The position numbers and the translations under genes are program-made. A stretch of 64,000 bases of DNA from Lagierella massiliensis (GTDB lineage: Bacteria > Bacillota > Clostridia > Tissierellales > Peptoniphilaceae): assembly GCA_030532135.1 (NCBI GenBank), contig JAUNLT010000006.1, positions 25,228 to 89,227 of the forward strand. Direction: 5' to 3'. This document shows positions 1 through 10,034 of the stretch, in pieces; within the stretch, counting starts at the first letter, position 1; each line of letters opens with the position of its first letter. Under the pieces are notes generated by a model, which was not told where the DNA came from, searched no databases, and saw only the letters and a list, made by a program, of their open reading frames with translations.

Positions 1-831
1 AAATCAATTTATGAGATTTTTGATAAAGAAAGACCTGAAATTGTAGTGAACTTTGCTGCGGAATCTCATGTTGACAGATCCATTGAAAATCCACAAATAT
101 TTCTTGAGACAAATATAATAGGAACGGGAGTTTTACTTGATGCAAGTCTTAAATATGGAGTAAAAAGATACCATCAAGTGTCTACAGATGAAGTGTACGG
201 AGATTTACCACTAGATAGGCCTGATTTAATGTTTACGGAAAAAACTCCTATTCAAACGAGTTCTCCATATAGTAGCTCTAAAGCTGCAGCAGATTTGTTA
301 GTTCTTTCATATTTCAGAACTTATGGTCTACCTGTGTCAATATCAAGGTGTTCGAATAGTTATGGACCGTATCAATTTCCAGAAAAGTTGATACCATTGA
401 TGTTCATTAATGCACTTAACGATAAAGAGTTACCTGTCTATGGAGATGGTTTAAATGTTAGGGATTGGTTATACGTAGAGGATCACAATGAAGCTATAGA
501 CCTTATAATTCATAAAGGAAAAGAAGGAGAAGTTTATAATATTGGTGGACATAACGAGAAAAAAAATATAGAAATTGTGAAAATCATCTTAAAAGAGTTA
601 AATAAATCTGAAGATCTCATCAAATACGTGAGAGATAGAAAAGGACATGACTTAAGATATGCAATAGACCCAACTAAAATCCACTCTGAATTAGGATGGC
701 TGCCTAAAACTAAATTTGAAGATGGAATTAAAAAGACAATAGATTGGTATTTGAAAAATGAAGAATGGTGGAAAAAGATAATTACAGGAGAATATTTGAA
801 ATATTATAAGAACATGTATGAGGGAAGGTAG
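1..831 (+). CDS. rfbB: dTDP-glucose 4,6-dehydratase, 5' partial
   Basis: This converts dTDP-glucose to dTDP-4-keto-6-deoxyglucose, the entry point to dTDP-deoxysugars. The frame is open from base 1, so the gene starts before the window and lacks roughly the first 60 residues with the Rossmann glycine motif. Visible are the RmlB signature AAESHVDRS, the active-site STDEVYG segment, and the catalytic Tyr/Lys pair in YSSSKAAAD followed by [18 protein letters not shown]. It is the first gene seen of a polysaccharide operon. An aminotransferase acting on its product follows after 5 bases. Identity is secure. Confidence 0.93.
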   Translation, partial: KSIYEIFDKERPEIVVNFAAESHVDRSIENPQIFLETNIIGTGVLLDASLKYGVKRYHQVSTDEVYGDLPLDRPDLMFTEKTPIQTSSPYSSSKAAADLLVLSYFRTYGLPVSISRCSNSYGPYQFPEKLIPLMFINALNDKELPVYGDGLNVRDWLYVEDHNEAIDLIIHKGKEGEVYNIGGHNEKKNIEIVKIILKELNKSEDLIKYVRDRKGHDLRYAIDPTKIHSELGWLPKTKFEDGIKKTIDWYLKNEEWWKKIITGEYLKYYKNMYEGR

Positions 832-836
832 TATTT

Positions 837-1946
837 ATGAAAATTAATGTTACTCAGTCCTCTATGCCAGATTTTGAAGAATACTGTGATATTATCAAAG
901 ACATATGGGACAATAAACACTTAACAAATAATGGACCAATACATGCAGAATTAGAAAAAAGACTAAATGAATATTTGAAGGTGTATAATACTAGTTTAGC
1001 AACCAACGGTCATCTTGCTCTAGAATTAGCTCTATCAGTTTTAAATATAAAAGGCGAGGTTATTACAACTCCATATACCTTTATTTCTACTGCACAAGCA
1101 ATAAAGAGAAGTGGTCTAACACCTGTTTTTTGTGATATCAATGAAGATGATTTTACAATTGATGTATCCAAAATAGAATCTTTAATAACAGAAAAAACTT
1201 GTGCAATTTTACCTGTGCATGTATATGGAAATATTTGTGACGTTGAAAGCATAGAAGAGATAGCTACAAAATATAATTTAAAAGTTATCTATGATGCTGC
1301 TCACGCATTCGGAGTAGAATATAACAATACAGGAATAGGAAACTTTGGAGATATTTCAATGTTTAGTTTTCATGCAACAAAAGTATTTAATACTATAGAA
1401 GGCGGAGCTTTAACTTTCTCTAGTGACGAATATTATGAAAAATTAAAAAGTTTGAAAAACTTTGGAATTATAGATGTGGATACAATAGGGTATGTAGCAG
1501 GAAATGCCAAAATGGATGAGTTCAGGTCAGCAATGGGGATTTTAAATTTAAAACATATAGATTCAAATATATCTAAAAGAGAGATAGTATATAAACGATA
1601 TATTAAAAATTTAGAAGGTGTTGAAGGGATTAGTGTTATTAAATATCGTGATGGCTTAAAGCCAAATTATGCATACTTTCCTATCACTATTGATGAAAAA
1701 ACATTTGGAGAAAATCGAGACACTTTATTTAATAGATTGAAAGATAAAGATATTAATTCAAGAAAATATTTTTATCCTTGCATCAATACAACAAAACCTT
1801 TTTATGATGAGATGTTTGAATCTAGTACGCCAGTAGCTTATAATGTTTCAAAAAAAGTCTTATGTTTACCTATGTATGCAGATTTAAGAATTGAAGATGT
1901 AGATAAAATATGTGAAGTTATTAAATCGGGTGAAGATTATAATTGA
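837..1946 (+). CDS. DegT/DnrJ/EryC1-family sugar aminotransferase
   Basis: A PLP-dependent aminotransferase of 369 residues that probably aminates the 4-keto sugar made by RmlB. The PLP lysine is K182 in SFHATKVFNTIEGGA, and YDAAHAFG (about 152-159) holds the cofactor-contacting Asp. Length is normal for the family. The SFHATK form and the GT56 transferase downstream suggest a WecE/VioA-type 4-aminotransferase giving a dTDP-4-amino-4,6-dideoxyhexose. The exact sugar cannot be told from sequence. The stop overlaps the TTG start of the next gene, so the two are translationally coupled. Confidence 0.85.
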   Translation: MKINVTQSSMPDFEEYCDIIKDIWDNKHLTNNGPIHAELEKRLNEYLKVYNTSLATNGHLALELALSVLNIKGEVITTPYTFISTAQAIKRSGLTPVFCDINEDDFTIDVSKIESLITEKTCAILPVHVYGNICDVESIEEIATKYNLKVIYDAAHAFGVEYNNTGIGNFGDISMFSFHATKVFNTIEGGALTFSSDEYYEKLKSLKNFGIIDVDTIGYVAGNAKMDEFRSAMGILNLKHIDSNISKREIVYKRYIKNLEGVEGISVIKYRDGLKPNYAYFPITIDEKTFGENRDTLFNRLKDKDINSRKYFYPCINTTKPFYDEMFESSTPVAYNVSKKVLCLPMYADLRIEDVDKICEVIKSGEDYN

Positions 1947-2743
1947 AAAAAAAATATGAATTATTAAATAAGGATAAAAGATGGGAACTAGCTGAACTAT
2001 TAGCAAAAGATAGATTAGAAAGTGTTAATAGCAGGTTAGAAGAGGTTACATTCCATGAAACATTTTACTCAATATATATAAAGCGATTATTAGATATAAT
2101 ACTTTCATTATTTGCAATTATCTTTACTTTTCCGATTAATATTTTGATAGGAGTTATTACTTTTTTTGATGTAGGTAGACCTATATTATTTAAACAAAAG
2201 AGGCTTGGGAAGAATGGAAAAGAATTTTTGATTTTTAAATTTAGGAATATGACTAATGAAAAAGATCAATTTGGAGAATTGTTGCCTGCAAAAGACAGGG
2301 TAACAAGATTTGGAAGTTTTGTAAGAAAGACTTCATTAGATGAACTATTAAATTTTTATTCTATATTAAAAGGAGATATGTCTATTATTGGGCCAAGACC
2401 TCTGCCTCCAGAATATAAGATTAGATTCAATAAAAGACATAAGGCAAGGCTTCTTGTTAAGCCAGGTTTAGAATGTCCACTACTCAATGAAAAGAAAACA
2501 GTATGGACATGGGATGAACAATTAGATAATGATGTGTGGTATGTTCAAAATATAAGTTTTAAGATAGATTTCTTATTATTTATTGCTCTTATTAAATTTG
2601 TCTTTAATAAAGATAATGCAGTTGCAAGAGCAGGGGTTAAAAGAGGAATATTTATGGGGTATGATTTAAATGGAAAGGTAATTACTCTAGAGTGTGTACC
2701 TGAAGATTATATTGACAAAGTATTAGTTAAGGAGACAAAATGA
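1943..2743 (+). CDS. Initiating sugar transferase (polyprenyl-phosphate glycosyl-1-phosphate transferase)
   Basis: A bacterial sugar transferase of the PglC/WcaJ type, 266 residues. It should move a sugar-1-phosphate to undecaprenyl phosphate at the inner face of the membrane and so start the repeat unit. One hydrophobic segment lies at about residues 50-75, followed by the family motifs RPILFKQKRLGK, FKFRNM, TSLDELLNF and KGDMSIIGPRP. The length matches mono-topic PglC-like enzymes with extra sequence at both ends. The start is TTG at 1943, overlapping the preceding stop. The next ATG overlaps its own stop as ATGA. Confidence 0.88.
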   Translation: MKKKYELLNKDKRWELAELLAKDRLESVNSRLEEVTFHETFYSIYIKRLLDIILSLFAIIFTFPINILIGVITFFDVGRPILFKQKRLGKNGKEFLIFKFRNMTNEKDQFGELLPAKDRVTRFGSFVRKTSLDELLNFYSILKGDMSIIGPRPLPPEYKIRFNKRHKARLLVKPGLECPLLNEKKTVWTWDEQLDNDVWYVQNISFKIDFLLFIALIKFVFNKDNAVARAGVKRGIFMGYDLNGKVITLECVPEDYIDKVLVKETK

Positions 2744-3954
2744 AGAAACTATTAATTTTAGGAGGCTCCAGCTATCTGGTTCCAATAATAAATACTGCTA
2801 AGAATATGGGGATATATACAATTACTTGTGATTATATACCAGATAATATAGCTCATAATTATTCTGATGAATATCATAATATTAGCATTCTAGATAAAGA
2901 AAAAGTTTATGATCTTGCTAATAGGCTTAAAGTAGATGGAGTTATGTCATTTGCAACAGATCCAGGAGTTATAACTGCTGCGTATGTATGTGAAAAATTA
3001 AATTTACCATCTCCACCTCTTAAATCTGTTGAAATTCTTCAGAATAAAGATTTATTTAGAAAATTTTTAAGAGAAAATAACTTTAACGTGCCTTATTCTG
3101 AAAGTTTTAATTCATATGAAGAAGTTAAAGCAAATTCATTTAAATTCAAGTATCCAATTATTATTAAACCCGTCGATAGTGCGGGAAGTAAAGGAGTTAC
3201 AAAATTAATTGGGCCTAAAGGTTTAAAAGAGGCCGTATTATTAGCACTGGATTATTCTTTTTCAAAGAGGATTATTATTGAAGATTTCATAGAAAAAAAA
3301 GGCAATTCATCAGACTCAGATTCATTTTCAATCAATAATGAACTGGTATTTAGTTCATATTCAAGTCAATTATTTGATAAGGAAGCACCTAACTCTTTTG
3401 TTCCATCTGCTTATATTTGGCCATCAAATATGGAAGAAGAAAATAAAAAAAATCTTAATGGTGAAATTTCAAGACTCATAAAACTTCTTAATATGGGAAC
3501 TTCTATATATAATATTGAAACTAGAGTGGGTAATGATGGACTGGAATATATAATGGAGTTATCACCAAGGGGTGGTGGAAATAGAATCTCAGAAATTTTA
3601 AAATTATCAACCAACCAAGATCTAATTTCAAATAATATAAAATTCGCTTTAGGGATGAAATTGGATGAAATTCAAAAACCAAAATACAATGGATTTTGGG
3701 CCCTATATATAATTCATTCCAATACTGATGGAATTTTTAATGATATTCATATTGAAGAAAATTTTTATAATAAACACCTTAAAGACTTAAATTTAATTGT
3801 TAAGAAGGGTCAGTTCATTAATAAGTTTAGAGGAGCAAATGATGCGTTAGGAAATATCATATTAAAATTCGACACATACGAAGATGCAAACTACCATATC
3901 CAAAATCATGAAGATTGGTTAAAAATAGATATTCAAAGGAGAAATAATGCTTAA
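2740..3954 (+). CDS. ATP-grasp ligase 1
   Basis: A 404-residue ATP-grasp protein. The N-terminal 100 residues form a Rossmann-like lobe (LLILGGSSYLVPIINTA), then come the ATP-binding lobe (YPIIIKPVDSAGSKGV), the IIIEDFI segment, and a metal-binding C-terminal part with ELSPRGGGNRISE. Such enzymes join a carboxylate to an amine through an acyl-phosphate. In an operon making a dTDP-amino sugar it may acylate the sugar amine, perhaps with an amino acid; that is inference. It overlaps both neighbours and resembles the next gene in fold, so an ancient duplication is possible. Confidence 0.8.
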   Translation: MKKLLILGGSSYLVPIINTAKNMGIYTITCDYIPDNIAHNYSDEYHNISILDKEKVYDLANRLKVDGVMSFATDPGVITAAYVCEKLNLPSPPLKSVEILQNKDLFRKFLRENNFNVPYSESFNSYEEVKANSFKFKYPIIIKPVDSAGSKGVTKLIGPKGLKEAVLLALDYSFSKRIIIEDFIEKKGNSSDSDSFSINNELVFSSYSSQLFDKEAPNSFVPSAYIWPSNMEEENKKNLNGEISRLIKLLNMGTSIYNIETRVGNDGLEYIMELSPRGGGNRISEILKLSTNQDLISNNIKFALGMKLDEIQKPKYNGFWALYIIHSNTDGIFNDIHIEENFYNKHLKDLNLIVKKGQFINKFRGANDALGNIILKFDTYEDANYHIQNHEDWLKIDIQRRNNA

Positions 3955-5248
3955 ATTCAGTAATAAAAACCTATTAATATTAGGAAGTAACGTTGGAACA
4001 GTTGATATAATAAATTATGCAAAATCAAATGGAGCAAAAACAATCGTTGCGGACTATTATGATATAGAAAAATCTCCTGCAAAACAATTGGCAGATTATC
4101 ATGAAGAAGTTAGTACAAATGATATAAAAGGTTTAATTAATTTATGCGATAGATATAAAATTGATGGTATTATATCTGGGATAAGTGAATTCAATTTACT
4201 AAAAGTGCAAGAACTATGCTCTATTTTAAAAAAACCGAACTATTTTAATAAAGAGCAATGGGAAAAAATCTCAAATAAGGATTTATTTAGAAAGTTATGT
4301 ATTGAGTATGGTGTTTCAAGTCCTAGAATAATCTATAGTGGATCGAATCTTGATGAGGTAAAAAGTCAAGACATAGAATACCCTGTTATTGTGAAGCCAG
4401 TAGATGGAAGTATGTCTCAAGGAGTATCAATTTGTAAATATGCTGATGAATTGAATAATGCTTTTATAGAGGCTCTAAAATATTCAAATAGTAAGAAAGT
4501 TATTATAGAAGAATTCTTTAATGGAGATGAATTTACTGCTCACTACTCTATAGTAAATAATATAGTCAATTTAGCCTGCATGGATAATAGATATCCCGTA
4601 TCAATTAACGAAGGAACAGTTACAACAATACCAATAGCTCGAGTATATCCTTCTACGTTCTTAGATAAATATTTAATGTCAGAAAATGAAAAAGTAATTA
4701 AAATGATAGAATCACTAAATATAAAAAATGGTATTTGTTTCATACAAGGACTTTATAACAAGGAAAAAGATAAATTTTGTATTTTTGAAGGTGGTTTACG
4801 TTGTGCTGGAGAGGCTCCATATAGATTTATTGAAAAAACGAATGGAATTAATTTTCTAAACCCAATAGTAGATTTAAGTTTGGGCGTAGAAACGAATGAT
4901 TATGACCATTTAAAAGAAAATCCCTTTTTAAATGAAAAAAAATGTGGTGTTATATCTTTTGCGACTAAAGGGGGAGAAGTCGGTGAAATTTCTGGACTGG
5001 AAGAAACTGTAAAAAAGGTTAATTCGCTTGTTGATTATGAATGTAGATATTTAAAGGGAGATATTACTCCTTCAGGAAATACACTAAGACAATTGATGAT
5101 AAGATTTGTATTGGTTTGTGATAGTATAGAACAAATGAAGTCAGATATTAGTTTTATTAATTCTAATATTAATGTTTTAAATACACGGAAAGAAAATTTA
5201 GTTATAAAATTTAATCAAGAGAGGTTAAATGATGAGTTTAAAATCTAA
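3947..5248 (+). CDS. ATP-grasp ligase 2
   Basis: The second ATP-grasp protein of the operon, 433 residues, with the same layout: Rossmann-like lobe (NLLILGSNVGTVDIINYA), ATP lobe (YPVIVKPVDGSMSQGV), KKVIIEEFFNGDE, and a metal-binding segment (IFEGGLRCAGEAPY). It starts inside the end of the first ligase and overlaps the next gene by 20 bases. Having two ligases may mean two successive acylations or a short peptide-like substituent. The substrate cannot be named from sequence. Confidence 0.8.
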   Translation: MLKFSNKNLLILGSNVGTVDIINYAKSNGAKTIVADYYDIEKSPAKQLADYHEEVSTNDIKGLINLCDRYKIDGIISGISEFNLLKVQELCSILKKPNYFNKEQWEKISNKDLFRKLCIEYGVSSPRIIYSGSNLDEVKSQDIEYPVIVKPVDGSMSQGVSICKYADELNNAFIEALKYSNSKKVIIEEFFNGDEFTAHYSIVNNIVNLACMDNRYPVSINEGTVTTIPIARVYPSTFLDKYLMSENEKVIKMIESLNIKNGICFIQGLYNKEKDKFCIFEGGLRCAGEAPYRFIEKTNGINFLNPIVDLSLGVETNDYDHLKENPFLNEKKCGVISFATKGGEVGEISGLEETVKKVNSLVDYECRYLKGDITPSGNTLRQLMIRFVLVCDSIEQMKSDISFINSNINVLNTRKENLVIKFNQERLNDEFKI

Positions 5249-6116
5249 AAATATTTTAGTAACTGGAGCTAGTGGTTTTTTAGGACGGAATTTAATAGAA
5301 AAGTTTTTGGAGTTTGATTATAAAGTATATGCTATGTCTTCAAAAAAACATTTAGACAACAGAGAACTAAGAAATCTAGTATATGTAAATAATAAAAAAT
5401 TAAAGGAATTTGATTTTTCTAAAATAGATATACTAATTAATTGTGCATTTTCTAGGGATGATAATGGAGAAGATTTAGCAAAAGCACTTGTTTTTACTAA
5501 AGAATTATTTTTAGAAGCGTGCAAGAAAAATGTTAAATCAATTATTAATATATCTTCTCAAAGTGTGTATACTAAGTATAGAATAGCACCTGCCAAAGAA
5601 ACTGATATAATAAACCTCGATTCAAAGTATGCTGTTGGGAAATATTCTTGCGAACTCTTACTTGAAAGTATTTGTGATATCAAAGGAATTCCTTATACAA
5701 ATATTAGACTAGCAAGTCTAATTGGACAAAATTTTAATCAAAGGTTATTTAATATAATTTTAAATAATATAATACAGGGAAAGGATATAACGTTCTATTC
5801 TGGGAAGCAAATATTTGAATATCTTGATATAAGAGATGCAGTTAGTGCACTAGGAGCTATAATTCGTATAGACCCTAAAAAATGGAATAAATTTTACAAC
5901 TTAGGTTCTTCGTGTGCTATTAATATGGATGGAATAGTAAATATGATCAAACCATATATAAAAGTTCATGAAGTAAATTTTAAAATTGAAAAGAGCGATA
6001 TTTTATCAAATAATTCTATAGATTCAAGCTTATTTTACAATGATATAAATTGGAAACCAAAATTTATGTTAGAGGATTCTATTAGTTGGATTTATGAAGG
6101 ATTAAAGAATAGTTAG
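5229..6116 (+). CDS. NAD-dependent epimerase/dehydratase
   Basis: A short-chain dehydrogenase-like sugar-nucleotide enzyme of 295 residues. The NAD-binding motif TGASGFLGRNL sits at about residues 13-23. ISSQSVY and YAVGKYSCE supply the catalytic Ser, Tyr and Lys. It probably epimerises or reduces a sugar nucleotide for this polysaccharide. Two adjacent ATGs (5229 and 5232) follow the ribosome site GAGAGG, and either could be used. The product is unknown. Confidence 0.8.
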   Translation: MMSLKSKNILVTGASGFLGRNLIEKFLEFDYKVYAMSSKKHLDNRELRNLVYVNNKKLKEFDFSKIDILINCAFSRDDNGEDLAKALVFTKELFLEACKKNVKSIINISSQSVYTKYRIAPAKETDIINLDSKYAVGKYSCELLLESICDIKGIPYTNIRLASLIGQNFNQRLFNIILNNIIQGKDITFYSGKQIFEYLDIRDAVSALGAIIRIDPKKWNKFYNLGSSCAINMDGIVNMIKPYIKVHEVNFKIEKSDILSNNSIDSSLFYNDINWKPKFMLEDSISWIYEGLKNS

Positions 6117-6125
6117 GTGTTTTAC

Positions 6126-7391
6126 ATGATAAACTTATCATCTATTAAAATTAAAGCTTCATATTTAATTGAGCTAACATGTATACTTTGGCTATTAAAT
6201 GCACCATTAAAAAGATTTTTTGCAAGAATTTTGGGAATTGTGGGGTTAACTAAATATAATCAATTGATAGTTGGTATATTGACTTTCATGCCACTATTAA
6301 TATATATATTAAAATTTAAAAAAGTTCCATTTAGATATTTTAATATAGTCTTTTTATTATGTGCGTTGTTTTTTTCTATTACTTATTTATTAAATCCCGA
6401 GATACTTTATTGGTATAATAGAGAGATATTTGGAATTTCTTATACTGTATTTAGACCAGACCATGGAGCAATATGGGCATTTTTGATTATTGAGTTATTA
6501 CATGACGAAGATAGAATATGGAAAGTTTTTAAAATATATTCAATATTTTTGTTTGTGTATAATATGTTTTTGTTATATGTAAAAAACAAATTAGGATATT
6601 GGTTAGTGTTCGATTTTCAGGGGACTTTTGTAGAGCGTAATTATTCTCTAGACTTCGGCTACGATATGGCTTTCATAGTAATATTTTTGCTTGCTTCATA
6701 TTTTTACGATAAAAAGCTTTATAAAATAATAATGTCTATTCCATGTATTATATTAATCATTTTGCAAGGATCTAGAGGTGCGTTCTTATGTATTCTATCT
6801 GCAATTGTATTATTGACTTTATATAATGCAGATACTAAAAAAGCTAAGATTGGTACATTGATATTTGGAACTATAATTTTTTTTATGACATATCTCTTGT
6901 TAATTGATAATGATCTCAAACAAATCCTCTATTCGAAATTAAATAGTTTAGGCTTTCAGTCAAGAACGATAGATATGATTATATCGGGGGAAGTATTTGA
7001 GGATAGTGGAAGGGAAGTAATATATGATTTGATAAAGGTAAAATTGAATAAAAATCCCTGGGGGTTTGGTGCATATGGAGATAGACCAATAGTTGGACCT
7101 TACTTCTATTGGGGGTATTCTCATAATATTTTTTATGAAATGGCTGCTAATTTTGGTATTATTCCCAGCTTTATTATTTTAGGAATTATACTTTTAAAAA
7201 GTATTGATTTTATTCTTGATCATAGTAATATCAAAATAAGCATAATTCTTATTATATTATTATCAATGTCTATGAAATTATTAATTTCTGATACTTTCTG
7301 GGGATATAAATATTTTTGGATGCTTATAGCGTTTATCTTTATATTTAGAAAAGATGAAGGAGTGAAGAAATCATGCGTTTCATACACATAA
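6126..7391 (+). CDS. Wzy-like polysaccharide polymerase
   Basis: A strongly hydrophobic protein of 421 residues with about ten membrane segments and a larger extracytoplasmic loop. This is the layout of O-antigen/capsule polymerases and ligases (Wzy/WaaL family). The segment GSRGAFLCILSAIVLL and the late GYSHNIFYEMAANFG, with a conserved-looking His in the external loop, fit that family. ATG at 6126 is chosen because TTAGGTG precedes it at proper distance; a GTG at 6117 is possible. The assignment rests on topology plus position between sugar enzymes and the flippase. Confidence 0.75.
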   Translation: MINLSSIKIKASYLIELTCILWLLNAPLKRFFARILGIVGLTKYNQLIVGILTFMPLLIYILKFKKVPFRYFNIVFLLCALFFSITYLLNPEILYWYNREIFGISYTVFRPDHGAIWAFLIIELLHDEDRIWKVFKIYSIFLFVYNMFLLYVKNKLGYWLVFDFQGTFVERNYSLDFGYDMAFIVIFLLASYFYDKKLYKIIMSIPCIILIILQGSRGAFLCILSAIVLLTLYNADTKKAKIGTLIFGTIIFFMTYLLLIDNDLKQILYSKLNSLGFQSRTIDMIISGEVFEDSGREVIYDLIKVKLNKNPWGFGAYGDRPIVGPYFYWGYSHNIFYEMAANFGIIPSFIILGIILLKSIDFILDHSNIKISIILIILLSMSMKLLISDTFWGYKYFWMLIAFIFIFRKDEGVKKSCVSYT

Positions 7392-8449
7392 TTGGTTCTG
7401 CTACTATGTTTACTAAAGACGTATATGAAATGATTAGTAATAACTTCAAAGAAGATAATCATATATTTGTTAGTAAATTTGTTAATCATTATAATTATAC
7501 TCAGATTCAAGGAGCTGAGAGAATCAAGTCTAAATCTCTCAAAATGCTAATTTACTTGTATAAATCAGACTTTATAATTGTTCATGGACTTATCAACAAA
7601 CTAGTGGTAATTCTATTATTTTTTCAACCATGGCTTTTGAAAAAGGTCAATTGGATAGTATGGGGTGGAGATATTTATCCAAATGGAGATAAAAAAATAA
7701 GTATTTTTAATAAAATAATTATCAAAATGAGAAATAAAATTATACCTAAAATTAAGTATATATCTACATTAACTACTGGAGATTATAACTATTTAATAAA
7801 AAATTATGATTTAAATAATTATCATTTTGAAATTAGTTATCCTGTTATTGCTTCAAATAAAAAGCTTTTAGATAAAAATCTACGAGATAGGAAAAAACAA
7901 AATCATGTTAATATATTAATAGGTAATAGTGCTACCAAGACAAATCAACATTTTGAAGCATTAGATTTGTTAGAAAAATTTAAGAATGAAGATATTAAGA
8001 TTTATATTCCTCTTAGCTATGGACAAAAAGATTTTGAGTTATATGCGGATGAAGTAATTAAATATGGAAAAGAAATTTTTGGTGATAAAATTATTCCTAT
8101 TAAAGAGTTAATGACTGGTGAAGAGTATTTAAAATTTTTAAATTCTATTGATATTGGTATTTTTAATAATAATAGGCAACAAGCTATGGGAAACATATCA
8201 CAGTTATTAATGCTGGGAAAGAAAGTATATATTCGTACTGATACAAATATGTGGAAACATTTTACTGGTTTAGGTTGTAATATCTTTGATATAGAATCAT
8301 TAAAATCATATTCTAATTTTGAAGAGCTTGTTTTTATGAAGGATTCGGATATAGAAGATAATATTAGAAGATTAACAATAAGAAATAGTATTGAGACAAA
8401 AATTTCCCAATGGAAGACCATGGTTGCGGAAATGAAAAAGGATAGATAA
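7373..8449 (+). CDS. GT56 glycosyltransferase (TDP-Fuc4NAc:lipid transferase-like)
   Basis: A 358-residue relative of WecF/RffT, the family 56 transferase that adds 4-acetamido-4,6-dideoxygalactose to a lipid-linked acceptor. Recognisable blocks are WIVWGGDIYPNGD, LIGNSATKTNQHFEAL, YIPLSYGQKDFELYA and DIGIFNNNRQQAMGNISQLL. It should use the dTDP-4-amino-sugar made by the first genes of the operon. The ORF overlaps the end of the polymerase gene. The family call is strong; the exact donor is inferred from RmlB plus the aminotransferase. Confidence 0.85.
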   Translation: MRFIHIIGSATMFTKDVYEMISNNFKEDNHIFVSKFVNHYNYTQIQGAERIKSKSLKMLIYLYKSDFIIVHGLINKLVVILLFFQPWLLKKVNWIVWGGDIYPNGDKKISIFNKIIIKMRNKIIPKIKYISTLTTGDYNYLIKNYDLNNYHFEISYPVIASNKKLLDKNLRDRKKQNHVNILIGNSATKTNQHFEALDLLEKFKNEDIKIYIPLSYGQKDFELYADEVIKYGKEIFGDKIIPIKELMTGEEYLKFLNSIDIGIFNNNRQQAMGNISQLLMLGKKVYIRTDTNMWKHFTGLGCNIFDIESLKSYSNFEELVFMKDSDIEDNIRRLTIRNSIETKISQWKTMVAEMKKDR

Positions 8450-9889
8450 GTGAAAAATAATATTATTTTAACCAATTTGTTTTGGAGATTTACTGAAAGA
8501 TTTGGGTCACAGCTAGTTACCTTTATAGTTTCTCTAATAATTGCAAGACTTATAGATCCCTCTGTATACGGTGTGGTAGCATTACTTATGATACTCATTA
8601 ACATACTTCAAGTATTTATTGATGGAGGGTTAGGAAATTCTTTGATACAAAAGAAAGATGCAGATGATTTGGATTTTTCTACGGTCTTTTTCTTTAATAT
8701 TTTTGCAAGTATAATATTATATATTGGTGTGTTTTATTTTGCACCTTTCTTAGCGAAATTTTATTCCATATCAGAATTAACTATTTTAATACGAGTTTTA
8801 TCCATTTCATTAATAATTTCAGGTATTGCGAATATTCAATTGGCATATGTATCAAAAAAACTTATTTTCAAAAAATTCTTTTTTTCTACTCTAGTAGGAA
8901 TAATTTTTGGAGCTATATTGGGAATTTTATTAGCTTATAAAGGCTTTGGGATATGGGCATTAATTGTTCAATATCTAACTAATGTAACTATCAACACTGT
9001 AGTTTTGTGGATTATTATAGATTGGAGACCAAAGTTATATTTTTCATTTGAAAGATTTAAAGGGTTATTTTCTTATGGTTGGAAAATATTAGTTTCTAGC
9101 CTTATAGATGTAATATATAATGATACAAGACAGCTCATCATTGGGAAAGTATACTCGACAAGAGATTTAGCTTTTTACAATAGAGGGAAGCATTTTCCGT
9201 ATCTTATAATATTTAATATTAATAAGTCTATTGACAGTGTACTATTTCCTGTAATGGCAGATATACAAAACAATATGCATAAATTAAAAAAAATTACTCA
9301 AGTATCAGTAAGAGTAAGTAGTTATATCATGTGGCCAATGATGATTGGGCTTTTTACTATTTCTGAATCTTTAGTAGAATTATTGTTAACAGAGAAGTGG
9401 CTACCAAGTGTTCCCTATCTAAAAATTTTTTGTTTAATTTATGCATTTTATCCTATTCATACTGCTAACCTAAATGCATTAAAAGCTATAGGAAGGTCGG
9501 ACGTTTTTTTAAAGTTAGAAATTATAAAAAAAATAATAGGTATTATTTCTATTATAATTACTATGAAAATGGGAGTATTCCAAATGGCAATAGGTATGCT
9601 TATTACAACCATCTTATGTACATTTATAAATGCTTATCCTAATTCAAAGCTATTAAATTATCATTTTACAGAACAAATTAAAGATTTTTTACCAAACATG
9701 ATATTATCAATAATGATGGGACTTTCAATTTATCCGTTAAAATTTATAATTTCGAATTTAGTTATACTGATTGTCTGTCAGATTCTATGCGGTATAGGAA
9801 CATATTATCTATATTCTAGATTATTTGGAATATATCCGATAGAGAAATTAAAAAAAGGATTAACAGAAAAATTAGATAAAATAAGATAA
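8450..9889 (+). CDS. Wzx-type polysaccharide flippase
   Basis: A MOP-superfamily lipid-linked oligosaccharide flippase of the WzxC type, 479 residues, with 12-14 hydrophobic segments. The N-terminus (NLFWRFTERFGSQLVTFIVS) and the DPSVYGVVALLMILINILQVFIDGG segment (split here: VYGVVALLM, FIDGGLGNSLIQKKD) are typical. It moves the finished undecaprenyl-linked unit outward for polymerisation. It starts at GTG right after the preceding stop and is the last gene of the operon. Confidence 0.88.
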   Translation: MKNNIILTNLFWRFTERFGSQLVTFIVSLIIARLIDPSVYGVVALLMILINILQVFIDGGLGNSLIQKKDADDLDFSTVFFFNIFASIILYIGVFYFAPFLAKFYSISELTILIRVLSISLIISGIANIQLAYVSKKLIFKKFFFSTLVGIIFGAILGILLAYKGFGIWALIVQYLTNVTINTVVLWIIIDWRPKLYFSFERFKGLFSYGWKILVSSLIDVIYNDTRQLIIGKVYSTRDLAFYNRGKHFPYLIIFNINKSIDSVLFPVMADIQNNMHKLKKITQVSVRVSSYIMWPMMIGLFTISESLVELLLTEKWLPSVPYLKIFCLIYAFYPIHTANLNALKAIGRSDVFLKLEIIKKIIGIISIIITMKMGVFQMAIGMLITTILCTFINAYPNSKLLNYHFTEQIKDFLPNMILSIMMGLSIYPLKFIISNLVILIVCQILCGIGTYYLYSRLFGIYPIEKLKKGLTEKLDKIR

Positions 9890-10034
9890 TGGATAAACTT
9901 TATTAAAAAATTTAGATTGATAGTATTTTATAAATTTTTAATTTTACTATTTCAAGATATACCACATATTAATTTAACAATTTATTGTACGAAAATTCCA
10001 AATCTTATTAAATAGAACTTTATTAGGAGCTACA

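Noticed and set aside
8017-8604. Minus-strand 195-codon ORF
   Set aside because: It is antisense to the GT56 and flippase genes and has no family motifs.
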